Shown here: in pieces, positions 15,834 through 25,424 of the stretch
Layout of the letters: each line of letters starts with the position of its first letter
Position numbering within the stretch: the first letter of the stretch is position 1
Assembly: GCA_963833885.1 (NCBI GenBank)
Contig: CAWHZU010000029.1
Span: 1-64,000 of the forward strand
Direction: 5' to 3'
DNA from: JASHPR01 sp963833885
GTDB lineage: Bacteria; Actinomycetota; Actinomycetes; Streptosporangiales; Streptosporangiaceae
DNA: 64,000 bases
Notes under the pieces: generated by a model
The model's database searches: none
The model's input: the letters and a program-made list of their open reading frames with translations, nothing else
What the model was told of the DNA's origin: nothing
Position numbers and translations under genes: made by a program

Positions 15834-16249
15834 CGCAACGAGCAGTCGGCCGGAACGGTCGGAGTCCGGGTTTCACTGCCGCAATCAGGCTCTGACCTGC
15901 CAATTCATCGCATGGGTGGACGCTCTGACGCCGCAGCGGTCCTCTAGCCAACCGGTTGTCATAACTAGCTGTAGTCGACTCAGTGCAGCGTGTATAACTA
16001 GAACCCCGCGCGGCACTCGGGGGCCAGGAGTCCAGGCCACTACCGGGTCAGCGAGGTCCAAGGCCCATCTGGCCATGACCCATCAACCGGGTCATGAGCA
16101 GGCGACCCGGCCACGGACCGGCACCGCGCGGGAACGGGGGAACCGCGAGTCGCGGAGGGGGACCGTTGTCCCGGCCGGGCGCGCACCGGCGCGATCGCCG
16201 GAGGCCGTCACGTGCTGAGCGTACGACGGTCGCGACGAGCGGTGGGATC
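15834..16249. other. Intergenic region without a recognised gene
   Basis: About 415 bp with no convincing coding frame. ATAACTAG occurs twice (about 15961 and 15993, 32 bp apart) in an unusually AT-rich patch; on the minus strand this gives two CTAGTTAT elements upstream of the membrane-protein gene and may be its promoter or operator. Confidence 0.4.
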
Positions 16250-16300
16250 TTCGTCCTGTGGACGGCGCCACCCGGGGGCGTGGCGCCGTCCACAGGCGAA
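16250..16300. terminator. Very stable hairpin downstream of the PCD gene
   Basis: A perfect 17-bp inverted repeat (16255-16271 and 16280-16296, ending in GGCGCCAC / GTGGCGCC) with an 8-nt loop extends by a further 4-5 pairs past a single bulge. No T-tract follows on either strand, so this is a U-less terminator or mRNA-stability hairpin, about 70 bp past the minus-strand PCD stop. Confidence 0.6.
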
Positions 16301-16367
16301 GGCAGCATTCGCACCGGCCCGGGCGGCGATGCCGCGGGCCGTACGCCAGGGCGCCGGGGGCGCCGCC

Positions 16368-16646
16368 TCAGCTCAGCGCGTTGATCGCCCCGGCCAGGTC
16401 GAAGTCGGCGCCGGTGAGGCCCCCGGCCGAGTGCGTCGACAGCGTCAACGTCACCTTGTTCCATTCGATCAGGATGTCCGGGTGGTGGTTGGCCCGCTCG
16501 GCCACGTACGCCACTGCCCCGACAAAGAGCATCGCCTCCTTGAAGTCACTCTGCGTAACCGTCGTGACGATGCTGTCGCCCCGGCGTGTCCAGCCAGGCA
16601 CCGCGGCCAGCCGGCCGGTGATCTCATCTTCGGTAAGCAGTCCCAT
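16368..16646 (-). CDS. Pterin-4a-carbinolamine dehydratase (PCD/DCoH family)
   Basis: A 92-residue protein matching the PCD family over its full length. The signature is ERANHHPDILIEWNKVTLTL followed by STHSAGG, containing the paired catalytic His (HH) and the third His (STH). The enzyme dehydrates 4a-hydroxytetrahydrobiopterin; no aromatic hydroxylase is in the window, and in actinomycetes such stand-alone copies often have an unknown partner. It is divergent from gcvT. Confidence 0.93.
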   Translation of the reverse strand: MGLLTEDEITGRLAAVPGWTRRGDSIVTTVTQSDFKEAMLFVGAVAYVAERANHHPDILIEWNKVTLTLSTHSAGGLTGADFDLAGAINALS

Positions 16647-16891
16647 GTCTCACGATTCTGGCCCGCGGCCCGACGGAGTTCCAGCCGGCCCGCGGCCGCC
16701 GCCGGCCCGCGCGCTCCGACGTCGGGAGACTCGCTTATCGGGAAGACATGGGACGAAGCGGCCAGCAGGGTCGGCGGTCCGCCCGGCGATCGGTAGGCTG
16801 GCTCCAGCCGGGGCGCCACGGCTTGACCTTCGACCGCGCCGGCCGCCCGAACGGACGTTGTCGAGAGGTGCCACCCGGCCATGGAGCGCAT

Positions 16892-18037
16892 ATGACAGAC
16901 CCGCATGCGCTGCTGCGCCGCACGCCGCTGACCAGCGTGCACGAGCGCCTCGGCGCGACGCTGACCGGATTCGCCGGGTGGCTGATGCCGCTGCGCTACG
17001 GCAGCGAGACGGCCGAGCACAACGCCGTGCGCACGGCGGCCGGGCTCTTCGACCTCTCGCACATGGGCGAGATCATGGTCACCGGGCCCGGCGCCGCCGC
17101 GGCGCTGGACTACGCGCTGGTCGGCCAGCCCTCCACGCTGGCGCCCGGCCGCGCCAGGTACACGATGATCTGCGCAGCGGACGGCGGGATCCTCGACGAC
17201 CTCATCGTCTACCGGCTTGCCGACGCCGAGTTCCTTGTCGTCGCCAACGCGGCCAACACCGACGTCGTCGCCAAGGCGCTGACCGAGCGGGCCGGCGCGG
17301 GTGCCCAGGTCGCGGACCGGACCGACGAGTATGCGCTGATCGCCATTCAGGGCCCGAACGCGACGTCGATCCTGACTCCGCTGACCAACGCCGATCTTGG
17401 TGCGGTGAAGTATTACGCCAGCTATCCGGCGACCGTCGCCGGCCGGGAAATCCTGCTGGCCCGGACCGGCTACACCGGCGAGGACGGCTTCGAGCTGTTC
17501 ACCGCGCCGCAGGACGCCGAGCCGATCTGGGCGGCGCTGACCGAGGCCGGCGCGGGTCATGGGCTGCTCCCGGCCGGCCTGTCCGCACGGGACACGCTCC
17601 GGCTCGAGGCCGGGATGCCGCTCTACGGCAACGAGCTCGGGCCCGACCTCACCCCGTTCGACGCCGGGCTTGGCCGGGTGGTCAAGCTCGACAAGCCCGG
17701 CGACTTCGTCGGCCGCGCGGCGCTCGAGGAGCGCGCCGCGGCAACGCCGCAACGCGAGCTGGTCGGGCTCGTCAGCCGGTCCAGGCGAGTGCCGAGACAC
17801 GGCTACGACGTGCTCTGGGACGAGGCCGCGTGCGGGACAGTGACCAGCGGGGCCCCGTCGCCGACGCTCGGCAGGCCGATCGCGATGGCCTACGTCGAGC
17901 CGGGCGTCGCGCTCGAGGCACGCCAGGCCGGGGACGGCGGCGGGGAGCCCAGCCGGCTCGCCGTCGACATCAGGGGCAGCGCCGAGTCCGCCGACGTGGT
18001 GCCGCTGCCGTTCTACCGCCGCACACCCAAGTCTTAG
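16892..18037 (+). CDS. gcvT: Glycine cleavage system T-protein, aminomethyltransferase
   Basis: A 381-residue aminomethyltransferase that passes the methylene group from the H-protein-bound intermediate to tetrahydrofolate and releases ammonia. Family blocks include FDLSHMGEI, ARTGYTGEDGFELF and LPAGLSARDTLRLEAGMPLY. The ATG at 16892 follows GGAG. It is followed 35 bp later by gcvH, itself overlapping an amino-acid aldolase/deaminase gene. No glycine riboswitch is seen upstream, and gcvP is not in the window. Confidence 0.97.
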   Translation: MTDPHALLRRTPLTSVHERLGATLTGFAGWLMPLRYGSETAEHNAVRTAAGLFDLSHMGEIMVTGPGAAAALDYALVGQPSTLAPGRARYTMICAADGGILDDLIVYRLADAEFLVVANAANTDVVAKALTERAGAGAQVADRTDEYALIAIQGPNATSILTPLTNADLGAVKYYASYPATVAGREILLARTGYTGEDGFELFTAPQDAEPIWAALTEAGAGHGLLPAGLSARDTLRLEAGMPLYGNELGPDLTPFDAGLGRVVKLDKPGDFVGRAALEERAAATPQRELVGLVSRSRRVPRHGYDVLWDEAACGTVTSGAPSPTLGRPIAMAYVEPGVALEARQAGDGGGEPSRLAVDIRGSAESADVVPLPFYRRTPKS

Positions 18038-18072
18038 CCGCACACCCAAGTCTTAAAGGAGAGAGGGCCACC

Positions 18073-18465
18073 ATGAGCGTTCCCGACGAGCTGCACTACA
18101 CCCGTGAGCACGAGTGGGTGGCCGTCGAAGGATCCACGGCGACCGTGGGCATCACCGACCACGCGCAGCAGGCCCTCGGCGACGTCGTCTACGTGTCAGC
18201 GCCAACGCCGGGCAGCAAGGTGACGGCGGGCGAGCCGTGCGGCGAGGTCGAGTCCACGAAGTCGGTGAGCGACCTCTTCGCTCCGGTCGACGGCGAGGTG
18301 GCCGACGTCAATGCGGAGCTCGGGGAGAACCCCGGCGTGGTCAACGCCGACCCGTACGGGGCCGGCTGGCTGTTCAAGGTCACCCTCCCCGGCGGCGGTG
18401 GCGAACTGCCGCCCGGCCTGCTGACCGCCGCCGAGTACGAAGAGTTCATCGCCGGCGAGGAATGA
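18073..18465 (+). CDS. gcvH: Glycine cleavage system H-protein
   Basis: A 130-residue lipoyl carrier protein of the glycine cleavage complex. The lipoylated lysine lies in GEVESTKSVSDLFAPV, and the fold is complete (HYTREHEWVAVE ... NPGVVNADPYGAGWLFKV). A strong GGAGAGAGGG ribosome site precedes the start. The stop TGA overlaps the ATG of the next gene (ATGA), indicating translational coupling. Confidence 0.97.
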   Translation: MSVPDELHYTREHEWVAVEGSTATVGITDHAQQALGDVVYVSAPTPGSKVTAGEPCGEVESTKSVSDLFAPVDGEVADVNAELGENPGVVNADPYGAGWLFKVTLPGGGGELPPGLLTAAEYEEFIAGEE

Positions 18466-19673
18466 GCGTGGCGGTAACACCGGGCGACCTGCTCCGGTAC
18501 AACGCGGCGACCGCGCACCTCGAGCCGCCGTTCGCTGTGGTCGACCTTGCGGCCATGCGCGCCAACGCCGAGGCGATGCGGCTGCGCGCCGCGGGCAAGC
18601 CGATCCGGCTGGCCAGCAAGTCCGTGCGGTGCCGCGAGCTGATCAGCCAGGTACTTCGGATGGATGGCTTCCGCGGCGTTCTGGCGTTCACCCTGCCCGA
18701 GGCGCTCTGGCTGGCCGAGCAAGGCGTGAGCGACCAGATTCTGGTCGGCTACCCGACGGCGGACCGCGCCGCCCTGGCCAGGCTGGCCGGCAACCCGGCG
18801 GCAGCCGCCTCGATCGCCATCATGGTGGACTGCCCCGAGCACCTTGACATGATCGAGAAGGCGGCCGCTAGCGTGGCCGAGCCGCATCAGGTCCGGGTGT
18901 GCATCGACATCGACGCGAGCTACATGGCGCTGAACGGGCTGCTGCGGGCCGGCGCGCGCCGGTCTCCGATCCGGACCCCCGGCGAGGCCGTCGCTTTTGC
19001 CGCAGCCGTCGTTGCCCGGCCCGGGCTGCGCCTTGTCGGCCTCATGGCCTACGAGGGGCAGATCGCTGGCGTCGGCGACCGCCCGGCCAGGCCCCTCTAC
19101 GGCCTGGCCGTCCGCTACATGCAGCGGCAGTCCGGCGCCGAGCTTGCCCGGCGCCGGGCCGCGATCGTCGCTGCCGTCCGGGACGTCGCTCCGCTCGAGT
19201 TCGTGAACGGCGGCGGCACCGGCTCGCTGGAGAAGACGGCGGCCGAGGCGGCGGTGACCGAGATCGGCGCCGGGTCCGGGCTCTACCAGCCCCGGCTGTT
19301 CGACAGCTACCGGGGTTTCCGTGGCACACCGGCGGCATTCTTCGTACTCCCCGTCGTGCGCAAGCCGGGCCGGCGGGTGGTGACCGCGCTGGGAGGCGGC
19401 TACCTGGCCTCCGGCCCAGCCGACCGGGCGCGGCTGCCGTCCCCTTACCTCCCAGCCGGGCTCCGGCTGGATCGCCAGGAGGGCGCGGGCGAGGTACAGA
19501 CGCCGTTGCTGGGCGCCGCCGCAGACCGGCTGCAGATCGGCGACCGGGTGTGGATGCGCCACGCCAAGGCAGGCGAGCTGTGTGAGCGATTCAGCGAATT
19601 GCACTTGATTGAAGCAAATGCAGTGGTCGCGACCGTTCCGACGTATAGGGGTGAGGGTAAGACCTTCCTCTGA
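18462..19673 (+). CDS. PLP fold-III amino-acid aldolase/deaminase (D-threonine aldolase / alanine-racemase-like)
   Basis: A 403-residue protein of the alanine-racemase-fold group that includes D-threonine aldolase and D-serine dehydratase-like enzymes. The N-terminal block RLASKSVRCRELI carries the PLP lysine, followed by barrel strands (GLMAYEGQIAG, EFVNGGGTGSLE) and the C-terminal domain with DRVWMRHAKAGEL near the metal-site region. It overlaps gcvH by 4 bp. A D-threonine aldolase activity would yield glycine, so feeding glycine to the cleavage system is plausible but inferred. Confidence 0.85.
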   Translation: MSVAVTPGDLLRYNAATAHLEPPFAVVDLAAMRANAEAMRLRAAGKPIRLASKSVRCRELISQVLRMDGFRGVLAFTLPEALWLAEQGVSDQILVGYPTADRAALARLAGNPAAAASIAIMVDCPEHLDMIEKAAASVAEPHQVRVCIDIDASYMALNGLLRAGARRSPIRTPGEAVAFAAAVVARPGLRLVGLMAYEGQIAGVGDRPARPLYGLAVRYMQRQSGAELARRRAAIVAAVRDVAPLEFVNGGGTGSLEKTAAEAAVTEIGAGSGLYQPRLFDSYRGFRGTPAAFFVLPVVRKPGRRVVTALGGGYLASGPADRARLPSPYLPAGLRLDRQEGAGEVQTPLLGAAADRLQIGDRVWMRHAKAGELCERFSELHLIEANAVVATVPTYRGEGKTFL

Positions 19674-19708
19674 GACCATGATCGCTGCTCGCGAATGGGA
19701 GGCCGCCC

Positions 19709-20767
19709 ATGACGCAGCAGGACGTCGCCACATGGGCGCCGCCGGCACAGTCGCGGAAGCGCCGCGCCGGCCGGACCCTGTTCTGGGTGCTGGTCGGGCT
19801 CGCCCTCGCGGTGCTCGCCACCAGCATCGCGATGCCGGTCTTCACCATCCAGCCCTATCTCGAGCAGTCCACGTCGATGCAGCCGACAATCGCGCCGGGC
19901 GACCAGATGCTGGCCGTCGAGGGATCATCCGGCATCCGCCGCGGCGACATCGTGGTGCTCCGGGTGCCGGCCAAGGTCTCCGGCACCGATGAACTGTTCG
20001 TAAAGCGGGTGATCGCCCTGCCCGGCGATCACGTGGCCTGCTGCAACGCCAAGCGCCAGGTCACGGTCAACGGCAAGGCTCTCAGCGAGAACTACCTGTA
20101 CCCGGGGGACCCGCCATCCCGGACCAGGTTCTCGGCCACCGTCCGCAAGGGCGAGATCTGGGTGATGGGCGATCACCGCAACATCTCGGTCGACTCACGC
20201 AAGTGGGGCCAGGTGCCGCTGCGTGGCGTCGTTGGCCGGGTGATCCTCATCGTCCACGGTTCCTCGTTCGCCACGGTGCGTACGCCGTTGGCGTTCGTCG
20301 CCAAAGGCCTGGCACCCGTGGACACCCGCCTGGGCATGTACATCCGCCTCGCGATCGCCGCGGCGGCGTCCCTCGTCTTGCTGCTGCTTCTCGCCATCTT
20401 CGGGATCACCCGCTTCGCAATCCGGCGTCGGCGCCGAAACCGCCGCGCGCCGCCGACCGGGCCGGGCCCGCCGCCCATCTCCGCCCCGAGACCGGTGCTG
20501 CAGCCGCTGTACGGGGTTTACCGGGTTCCCCTAGACGACAGCGAGGAGAGGCCACACCCCGCAGACACTCAGGACAAGCCACCGGAAACTGAGGAGAAAT
20601 CACCCCCACCCGAGACTCAGGACAAGCCACACCCACCGCAGACTCAGGACAAGCCAACCCCAGCGGAGGCTACGGAGAAGTCACCCCCACCGGAAACTGA
20701 GGACAAGCCACAGCCGGCGGAGACTCAGGCGAAGCCACGCCCGGCGGAGGCTACGGGAAGCTCCTGA
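19709..20767 (+). CDS. Type I signal peptidase with a C-terminal membrane helix and repetitive tail
   Basis: A 352-residue S26 protease. After an N-terminal helix (about 24-44) come the Ser box (STSMQPT), the Lys box (KRVIALPGD) and the conserved GDHRNISVDSRKWG. Unusually, a second helix near residues 210-232 (IAAAASLVLLLLLAIFGI) is followed by a basic stretch and a tail with about ten Pro/Glu/Lys/Thr repeats of the type ETQDKP/ETEDKP. The GGGAGG ribosome site supports the start at 19709. Signal peptidases usually end after the catalytic domain, so the tail is an accessory feature, perhaps a cell-wall spacer or cytoplasmic interaction segment depending on topology. Confidence 0.9.
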   Translation: MTQQDVATWAPPAQSRKRRAGRTLFWVLVGLALAVLATSIAMPVFTIQPYLEQSTSMQPTIAPGDQMLAVEGSSGIRRGDIVVLRVPAKVSGTDELFVKRVIALPGDHVACCNAKRQVTVNGKALSENYLYPGDPPSRTRFSATVRKGEIWVMGDHRNISVDSRKWGQVPLRGVVGRVILIVHGSSFATVRTPLAFVAKGLAPVDTRLGMYIRLAIAAAASLVLLLLLAIFGITRFAIRRRRRNRRAPPTGPGPPPISAPRPVLQPLYGVYRVPLDDSEERPHPADTQDKPPETEEKSPPPETQDKPHPPQTQDKPTPAEATEKSPPPETEDKPQPAETQAKPRPAEATGSS

Positions 20768-20838
20768 ACGTCCCGCTTTGATCTCCGATCGCGACGAGCG
20801 CACCTGAGCCCGCCGCCCGCCCGGCTTGGCAGGCGACG

Positions 20839-21840
20839 CTAGCTTGACGGGCAGCTCGACGCGTAGATGTACGGCTTGACGCTGGCGCTGTTCATGTTGG
20901 CCGGGGTGACCGCGATCAGCGGAGTGGCGATGTTCTTGGTCACCGGTTTGCCGTCGATTGCGTTCAGCGCCTGCTGCACGCCGTCCGATCCCTCGAGCGC
21001 TGGCTCCTGAGCGATCGCGAGCTGAATGGTGCCAGAGTGCATCATGGTCATCTGCGTCGCGTCCGCGTCGAACGTGGCCAGCTTCACCTTGCCGGTCTTG
21101 CCGGCGTGCGCGATGCCGGACGCCGCACCCTCGGCGGTGATCACGTTGGCGGCGAAGGCGCCGTTGAGGTTCGGGTTCGCGGCGATGTCACCCTCGATGA
21201 ACGAGGTGGCGGTGCCCACGCTGTCGGTGTCGTCGTTCTGCTCGGCGAGCAGCTTGATGCCCGGGAATTTGGCCGCCATCTCCGCCTGGAAACCGGCGAT
21301 CCTGGCGTCGGTTGTGGACACCCCCTTGGCGACGCTGATCACGGCGACGGTGCCCTTGCCGCCGAGCAGCTTGCCGAGGGTGTCGGCGGCGAGCTTGCCG
21401 CCGGCCTCGTTGTCCGACGAGATCCTGGACAGGCCGATCGCTGAGTTAGCGGATGACGTGTCCACAAAGATGATCTTGGTGCCGGCGTGCTGCACCTTCA
21501 GCAGGTCCGGGTCGAGCGCCGCGCTGTCGGTCGGCGCCACGATCAGCGCGTCCGGGCGGGTAACCGCCGCCGTATCGATGAGCGGCTTCTGCTCGGGGAT
21601 GCTGAACGTCGCCGGGCCGGTGACGGTCAGCTTCACGCCGAGCTTCTTCGCCTCTGCCTCGGCTCCGCACTCCATCGTGACGTAGAAGTCGTCGCTCTTG
21701 GTCCCGACGATCAACTCCATCGTCTTCGGCGAGCTGCTGCTGCTGCCTTTGCTGCTCGATGAACCGCAACCTGCCGCGGCCGCGGCAACTAGCGCGATGA
21801 CGGCCACGCCAGTGAGCGTGACGGTGAGTCTGCTCCGCAT
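20839..21840 (-). CDS. Sugar ABC transporter substrate-binding lipoprotein (ribose-type)
   Basis: A 333-residue periplasmic-binding-protein-I family lipoprotein. The signal sequence ends in a lipobox (AAAAAGCGSSSS) with Cys at about residue 25 and a Ser-rich spacer. The mature part has the two-lobe pattern (RPDALIVAPTDSAALDPDLL, GTVAVISVAKGVSTTDARIAG). It is the third gene of a minus-strand transport operon (ATPase, permease, binding protein). The sugar is not determined; the neighbouring GH92 mannosidase suggests a mannose-type product. Confidence 0.92.
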   Translation of the reverse strand: MRSRLTVTLTGVAVIALVAAAAAGCGSSSSKGSSSSSPKTMELIVGTKSDDFYVTMECGAEAEAKKLGVKLTVTGPATFSIPEQKPLIDTAAVTRPDALIVAPTDSAALDPDLLKVQHAGTKIIFVDTSSANSAIGLSRISSDNEAGGKLAADTLGKLLGGKGTVAVISVAKGVSTTDARIAGFQAEMAAKFPGIKLLAEQNDDTDSVGTATSFIEGDIAANPNLNGAFAANVITAEGAASGIAHAGKTGKVKLATFDADATQMTMMHSGTIQLAIAQEPALEGSDGVQQALNAIDGKPVTKNIATPLIAVTPANMNSASVKPYIYASSCPSS

Positions 21841-21892
21841 CGTTCCTCCTGTGCGATAGGTCCGAGAGCCCCTCGGCCGCTGTCATGCCGCC

Positions 21893-23025
21893 TCAGCCGC
21901 GCTGCCTGCCCAGCTGCCAGAGCGCCGCCAAGCGCATCCGGCCGCTGCCACGCTGCCGGCGGCGGAACTGATCGAGATACACGGCCGCCACCAGCGCGGC
22001 GCCGATAGCCACCTCCTGCCAGTACTGGTTGACCCCGATGATGACCAGGCCCTCGAGGAGCACCGTCGAGAACGCCAGGCCGATGAACGAGCCGACCATC
22101 GAGCCCCGGCCGCCGAACAGGCTGGCGCCGCCGAGCGCGACGGCCGTGATCACCTCGAGGTTGTCGAACGCGTGCCCGGCGATCGTCGTGGAGTCGAAGG
22201 AGGCCAGCGAGAGGATCCCGCCCACACCGGCCAGCAGGCCGGACAGCGCGTAGATCTTGATCAGGTGCCGGTCCACCCCGATTCCGGCCCGGCGCGCGGC
22301 CTCCGGGTTCGACCCGATCGCGTACGTATACCTGCCGAACCTGGTGACCGCGAGGACCAGGCCGCCCACGATCGCGATCGCGAAGCTGATCACGATCAGC
22401 CAGGGCACACCCAGGACGCTGCCCAGACCGATGGTGTTGACCAGCCGGTTCGGCACGGTGCGGAAGTCGGCGCCGCCGGTGATCAAGTACGCGACGCCCT
22501 CGCCCGCCGCGATGAATCCGGCCAGCGTCACGATCAGCGGCGGCACCTTGCCCTTGGCGACGAGGAACCCCTGCAGCGCACCCCAGGCACAGGCGGTCGC
22601 CAAGCCGACCAGGCAGCCGACCACGATCGCGGCCCAGCTCGCGTTCGCGCCCCCGTGGTGGATGCAGTACAGGTCGGTCATGACGCCCGCCAGGACGAGC
22701 AGCGAGCCAACCGACAGGTCAATGCCGCCGGTGATGATGACGAACGTCTCCCCGACGGCCATCACGAGCAGCCACGCCGCATCCTGTCCCATCAGCGAGA
22801 AGTCCGTCAGGGTAAGGAACTTGCCTGGCGCCTTCACGGTGAAAACGACGATCAGGATGACCAGCGCCAGTAGCAGCCAGGTCTCGCTCGCCCCGGCGAA
22901 CCGGCCGGCGAGCCGCCGGCCGAGATCGGGCCAGCCCGCCGTGGCCCGGGAGGGCTGGCCGCCAGGCGCCGGCCGCGGCGAGTGCTCGGGCGCGGCCGGG
23001 ACCTCGGCCGCGTGCGGCGATTCGG

Positions 23026-23029
<4 letters not shown>
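21893..23029 (-). CDS. Sugar ABC transporter permease (RbsC/AraH family)
   Basis: A 378-residue integral membrane protein with a Pro/Ala-rich cytoplasmic N-terminus of about 50 residues and roughly nine to ten hydrophobic segments. Family motifs include GGIDLSVGSLLVLAGV and, later, GGASLFGGRGSMVGSFIG. Its start overlaps the stop of the ATPase gene (ATGA), so the two subunits are coupled. Confidence 0.93.
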
Positions 23030-23796
<767 letters not shown>

Positions 23797-23813
23797 CCGG
23801 GGCAGTTCTCCCT

Positions 23814-23911
23814 GATAACGTTAACATCGCGTTGGCGATTCTTTAGCGCGCTGCGCTGCCTGTCAAGGGGGGCCGCCCGGTATGCCACTAAAACGGTATC
23901 AAGCCTTGATA
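23814..23911. promoter_or_regulatory. Palindromes upstream of the ABC transporter operon
   Basis: TAACGTTA (23816-23823) has the central CG typical of LacI-family operators and lies 20 bp upstream of the ATPase start. A second perfect palindrome, TATCAAG-C-CTTGATA (23897-23911), lies further up in an AT-richer stretch. Both could serve the divergent LacI protein. The rest of the gap holds the tandem repeat at 24026-24130. Confidence 0.45.
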
Positions 23912-24025
23912 TTTGGGCGTAATGAACCATCCCAAACAGGTCATACATCGCAGTATGCTAGGCCGCGAAGGTGCACCGGGCGGGCGCTACGGACCGCCCA
24001 GCCGGGCGATCTCAGTGGTAACGAT

Positions 24026-24130
24026 CTCACCGCCCGTATCCCGCTGATCCGGGCGCTGGGATGACCGCGCGCATCCCGCTCACCGGGGCGCTGGGATGAC
24101 CGCGCGTATCCCGCTCATCCGGGCGCTGGG
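24026..24130 (+). repeat. 35-bp tandem repeat (three copies) running into a LacI start codon
   Basis: Three near-identical 35-bp units end at GCGCTGGG directly before ATG. The repeats place ATGACCG at 24061, 24096 and 24131, the last being the lacI-type start. Because 35 is not a multiple of 3, each ATG is in a different frame. Confidence 0.8.
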
Positions 24131-25141
24131 ATGACCGTGCGCCCCACCATGCGGGACGTGGCACGCGCCGCAGGCGTCAGCCCGATGACCGTGTCGCGGG
24201 TGGTGAACGGCGAGGCGAGCGTGATGCCGGAGACCGCGGCCAAGGTGGAGCGGGCGATCCGCCGGCTCGGCTTCCAGCGCAACGAGGCCGCCCGGCGGCT
24301 CCGCCGCAAGGGCCAGCCGACGCAAACCATCGGCTTGCTCGTTGACGACCTTGCCAACCCGTTCTTCGCCGCCCTGGCAGCGGCGGTCGAGGATGCCGCG
24401 CGGCAGCACAACTACGTCGTGCTCATCGGCAGCTCCAACGACAGCCTGCGCAGGGAACGCGAGGTGGTCGCGGCGTTCTGCGCCAGGCAGGTGGACGGGC
24501 TGATCGTGGTGCCGGTCGCCGGCAGCCACCGCTTCCTGGCCGAGGAACTCGCCCGCGGCACCAAGGTGGTGTGCGTGGACCGTCCCGCGGACGGGCTGGC
24601 GGTCGACAAGGTGCTCGTGGACAACCGCGCCGGGGCCCGCAGGGCCGTCAGGCACCTGCTGGACCAGGGGCACCGGCGCATCGGCTACCTTGGCGACCGC
24701 GAGGACATCTGGACCATCCAGGAACGCTACGCAGGCTTCTACGACGCCTTCGCCGACGTGGGCACGGAGCCCGACCCGCGGCTGGTGCGGCACGGCCCGC
24801 GCAGCCGGGCAGCGGCCGCGGAGCTGGCGTCATCACTGCTCAGCCTCGCCGATCCCCCGACGGCGCTGTTCACAACCACGGATCTGATCACCATGGGCGC
24901 CATCGACGCCCTGCAGGGTGAGGCCGACCGGGTGGCCCTGATCGGATTCGACGAGTTCGCGCTCGCTGACAAGGTGAGCCCGCCGGTCACCGTCGTCGCC
25001 CAGGACCCGGTCGCGCTCGGGGCGACCGCCGCGCAGCTGCTGTTCTCCAGGATCACCGGCGACACCTCGCCGCCCCGCGAGGTCATCCTGCTGACCCGGC
25101 TGGTGATTCGCGGCTCGGGCGAGATCCCGCCGCGCGCCTGA
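24131..25141 (+). CDS. LacI-family transcriptional regulator
   Basis: A 336-residue regulator. The N-terminal helix-turn-helix reads TMRDVARAAGVSPMTVSRVV and the hinge is followed by a periplasmic-binding-protein-like sensor domain (TIGLLVDDLANPFFAALAAA ... LIGFDEFALADKVSPPVTVV). It is divergent from the ABC operon and upstream of the GH92 gene, so it probably controls both in response to the transported sugar. The start at 24131 lacks a good ribosome site and sits on the third copy of a 35-bp repeat; Met at 24149 is an alternative. Confidence 0.93.
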   Translation: MTVRPTMRDVARAAGVSPMTVSRVVNGEASVMPETAAKVERAIRRLGFQRNEAARRLRRKGQPTQTIGLLVDDLANPFFAALAAAVEDAARQHNYVVLIGSSNDSLRREREVVAAFCARQVDGLIVVPVAGSHRFLAEELARGTKVVCVDRPADGLAVDKVLVDNRAGARRAVRHLLDQGHRRIGYLGDREDIWTIQERYAGFYDAFADVGTEPDPRLVRHGPRSRAAAAELASSLLSLADPPTALFTTTDLITMGAIDALQGEADRVALIGFDEFALADKVSPPVTVVAQDPVALGATAAQLLFSRITGDTSPPREVILLTRLVIRGSGEIPPRA

Positions 25142-25189
25142 ATCTCGCGGCGGCGGGCGTACCGGCACGTCGGCCGGGGTCGTCGCGGA

Positions 25190-25202
25190 GACATCGTTGT
25201 CA
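25190..25202. promoter_or_regulatory. LacI-type operator copy 1
   Basis: GACATCGTTGTCA, one end base short of the palindrome TGACATCGTTGTCA found again at 25316. It lies between the LacI gene and the GH92 gene. Confidence 0.55.
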
Positions 25203-25274
25203 CAGACGAATCCCATCAGATACCTGCTAACAGGGCTGATCGGCAATATGCCATGATTCCCTGCATCGTAGGTC

Positions 25275-25303
25275 TTGACAGCGCTGCCGCAGGGGCGAAA
25301 TAT
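25275..25303 (+). promoter_or_regulatory. Promoter of the GH92 gene
   Basis: A consensus TTGACA (25275-25280), a 17-bp spacer and AAATAT (25298-25303) stand about 120 bp upstream of the GH92 start, with the LacI-type operator at 25316-25329 immediately downstream. Confidence 0.5.
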
Positions 25304-25315
25304 CAAAGACGATTT

Positions 25316-25329
25316 TGACATCGTTGTCA
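25316..25329. promoter_or_regulatory. LacI-type operator copy 2
   Basis: TGACATCGTTGTCA, with perfect TGACA/TGTCA arms around 4 bp. It is placed at or just downstream of the likely transcription start of the GH92 gene, a repressing position. Confidence 0.6.
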
Positions 25330-25424
25330 GAACGGCTGTCCACCACGCTGGCAAGCGGGGCTGACTGGTCGCCCCTGGGGGGATGCGGAGCGGTGTTCGG
25401 CCGTGCGCATGGGAGGACGGCCAA

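Noticed and set aside
16647..16891. Glycine riboswitch upstream of gcvT
   Set aside because: The conserved glycine-aptamer segments are not visible in this GC-rich stretch.
24026..24130. CRISPR array
   Set aside because: The 35-bp units are contiguous without spacers, and no cas gene is nearby; it is a simple tandem repeat.
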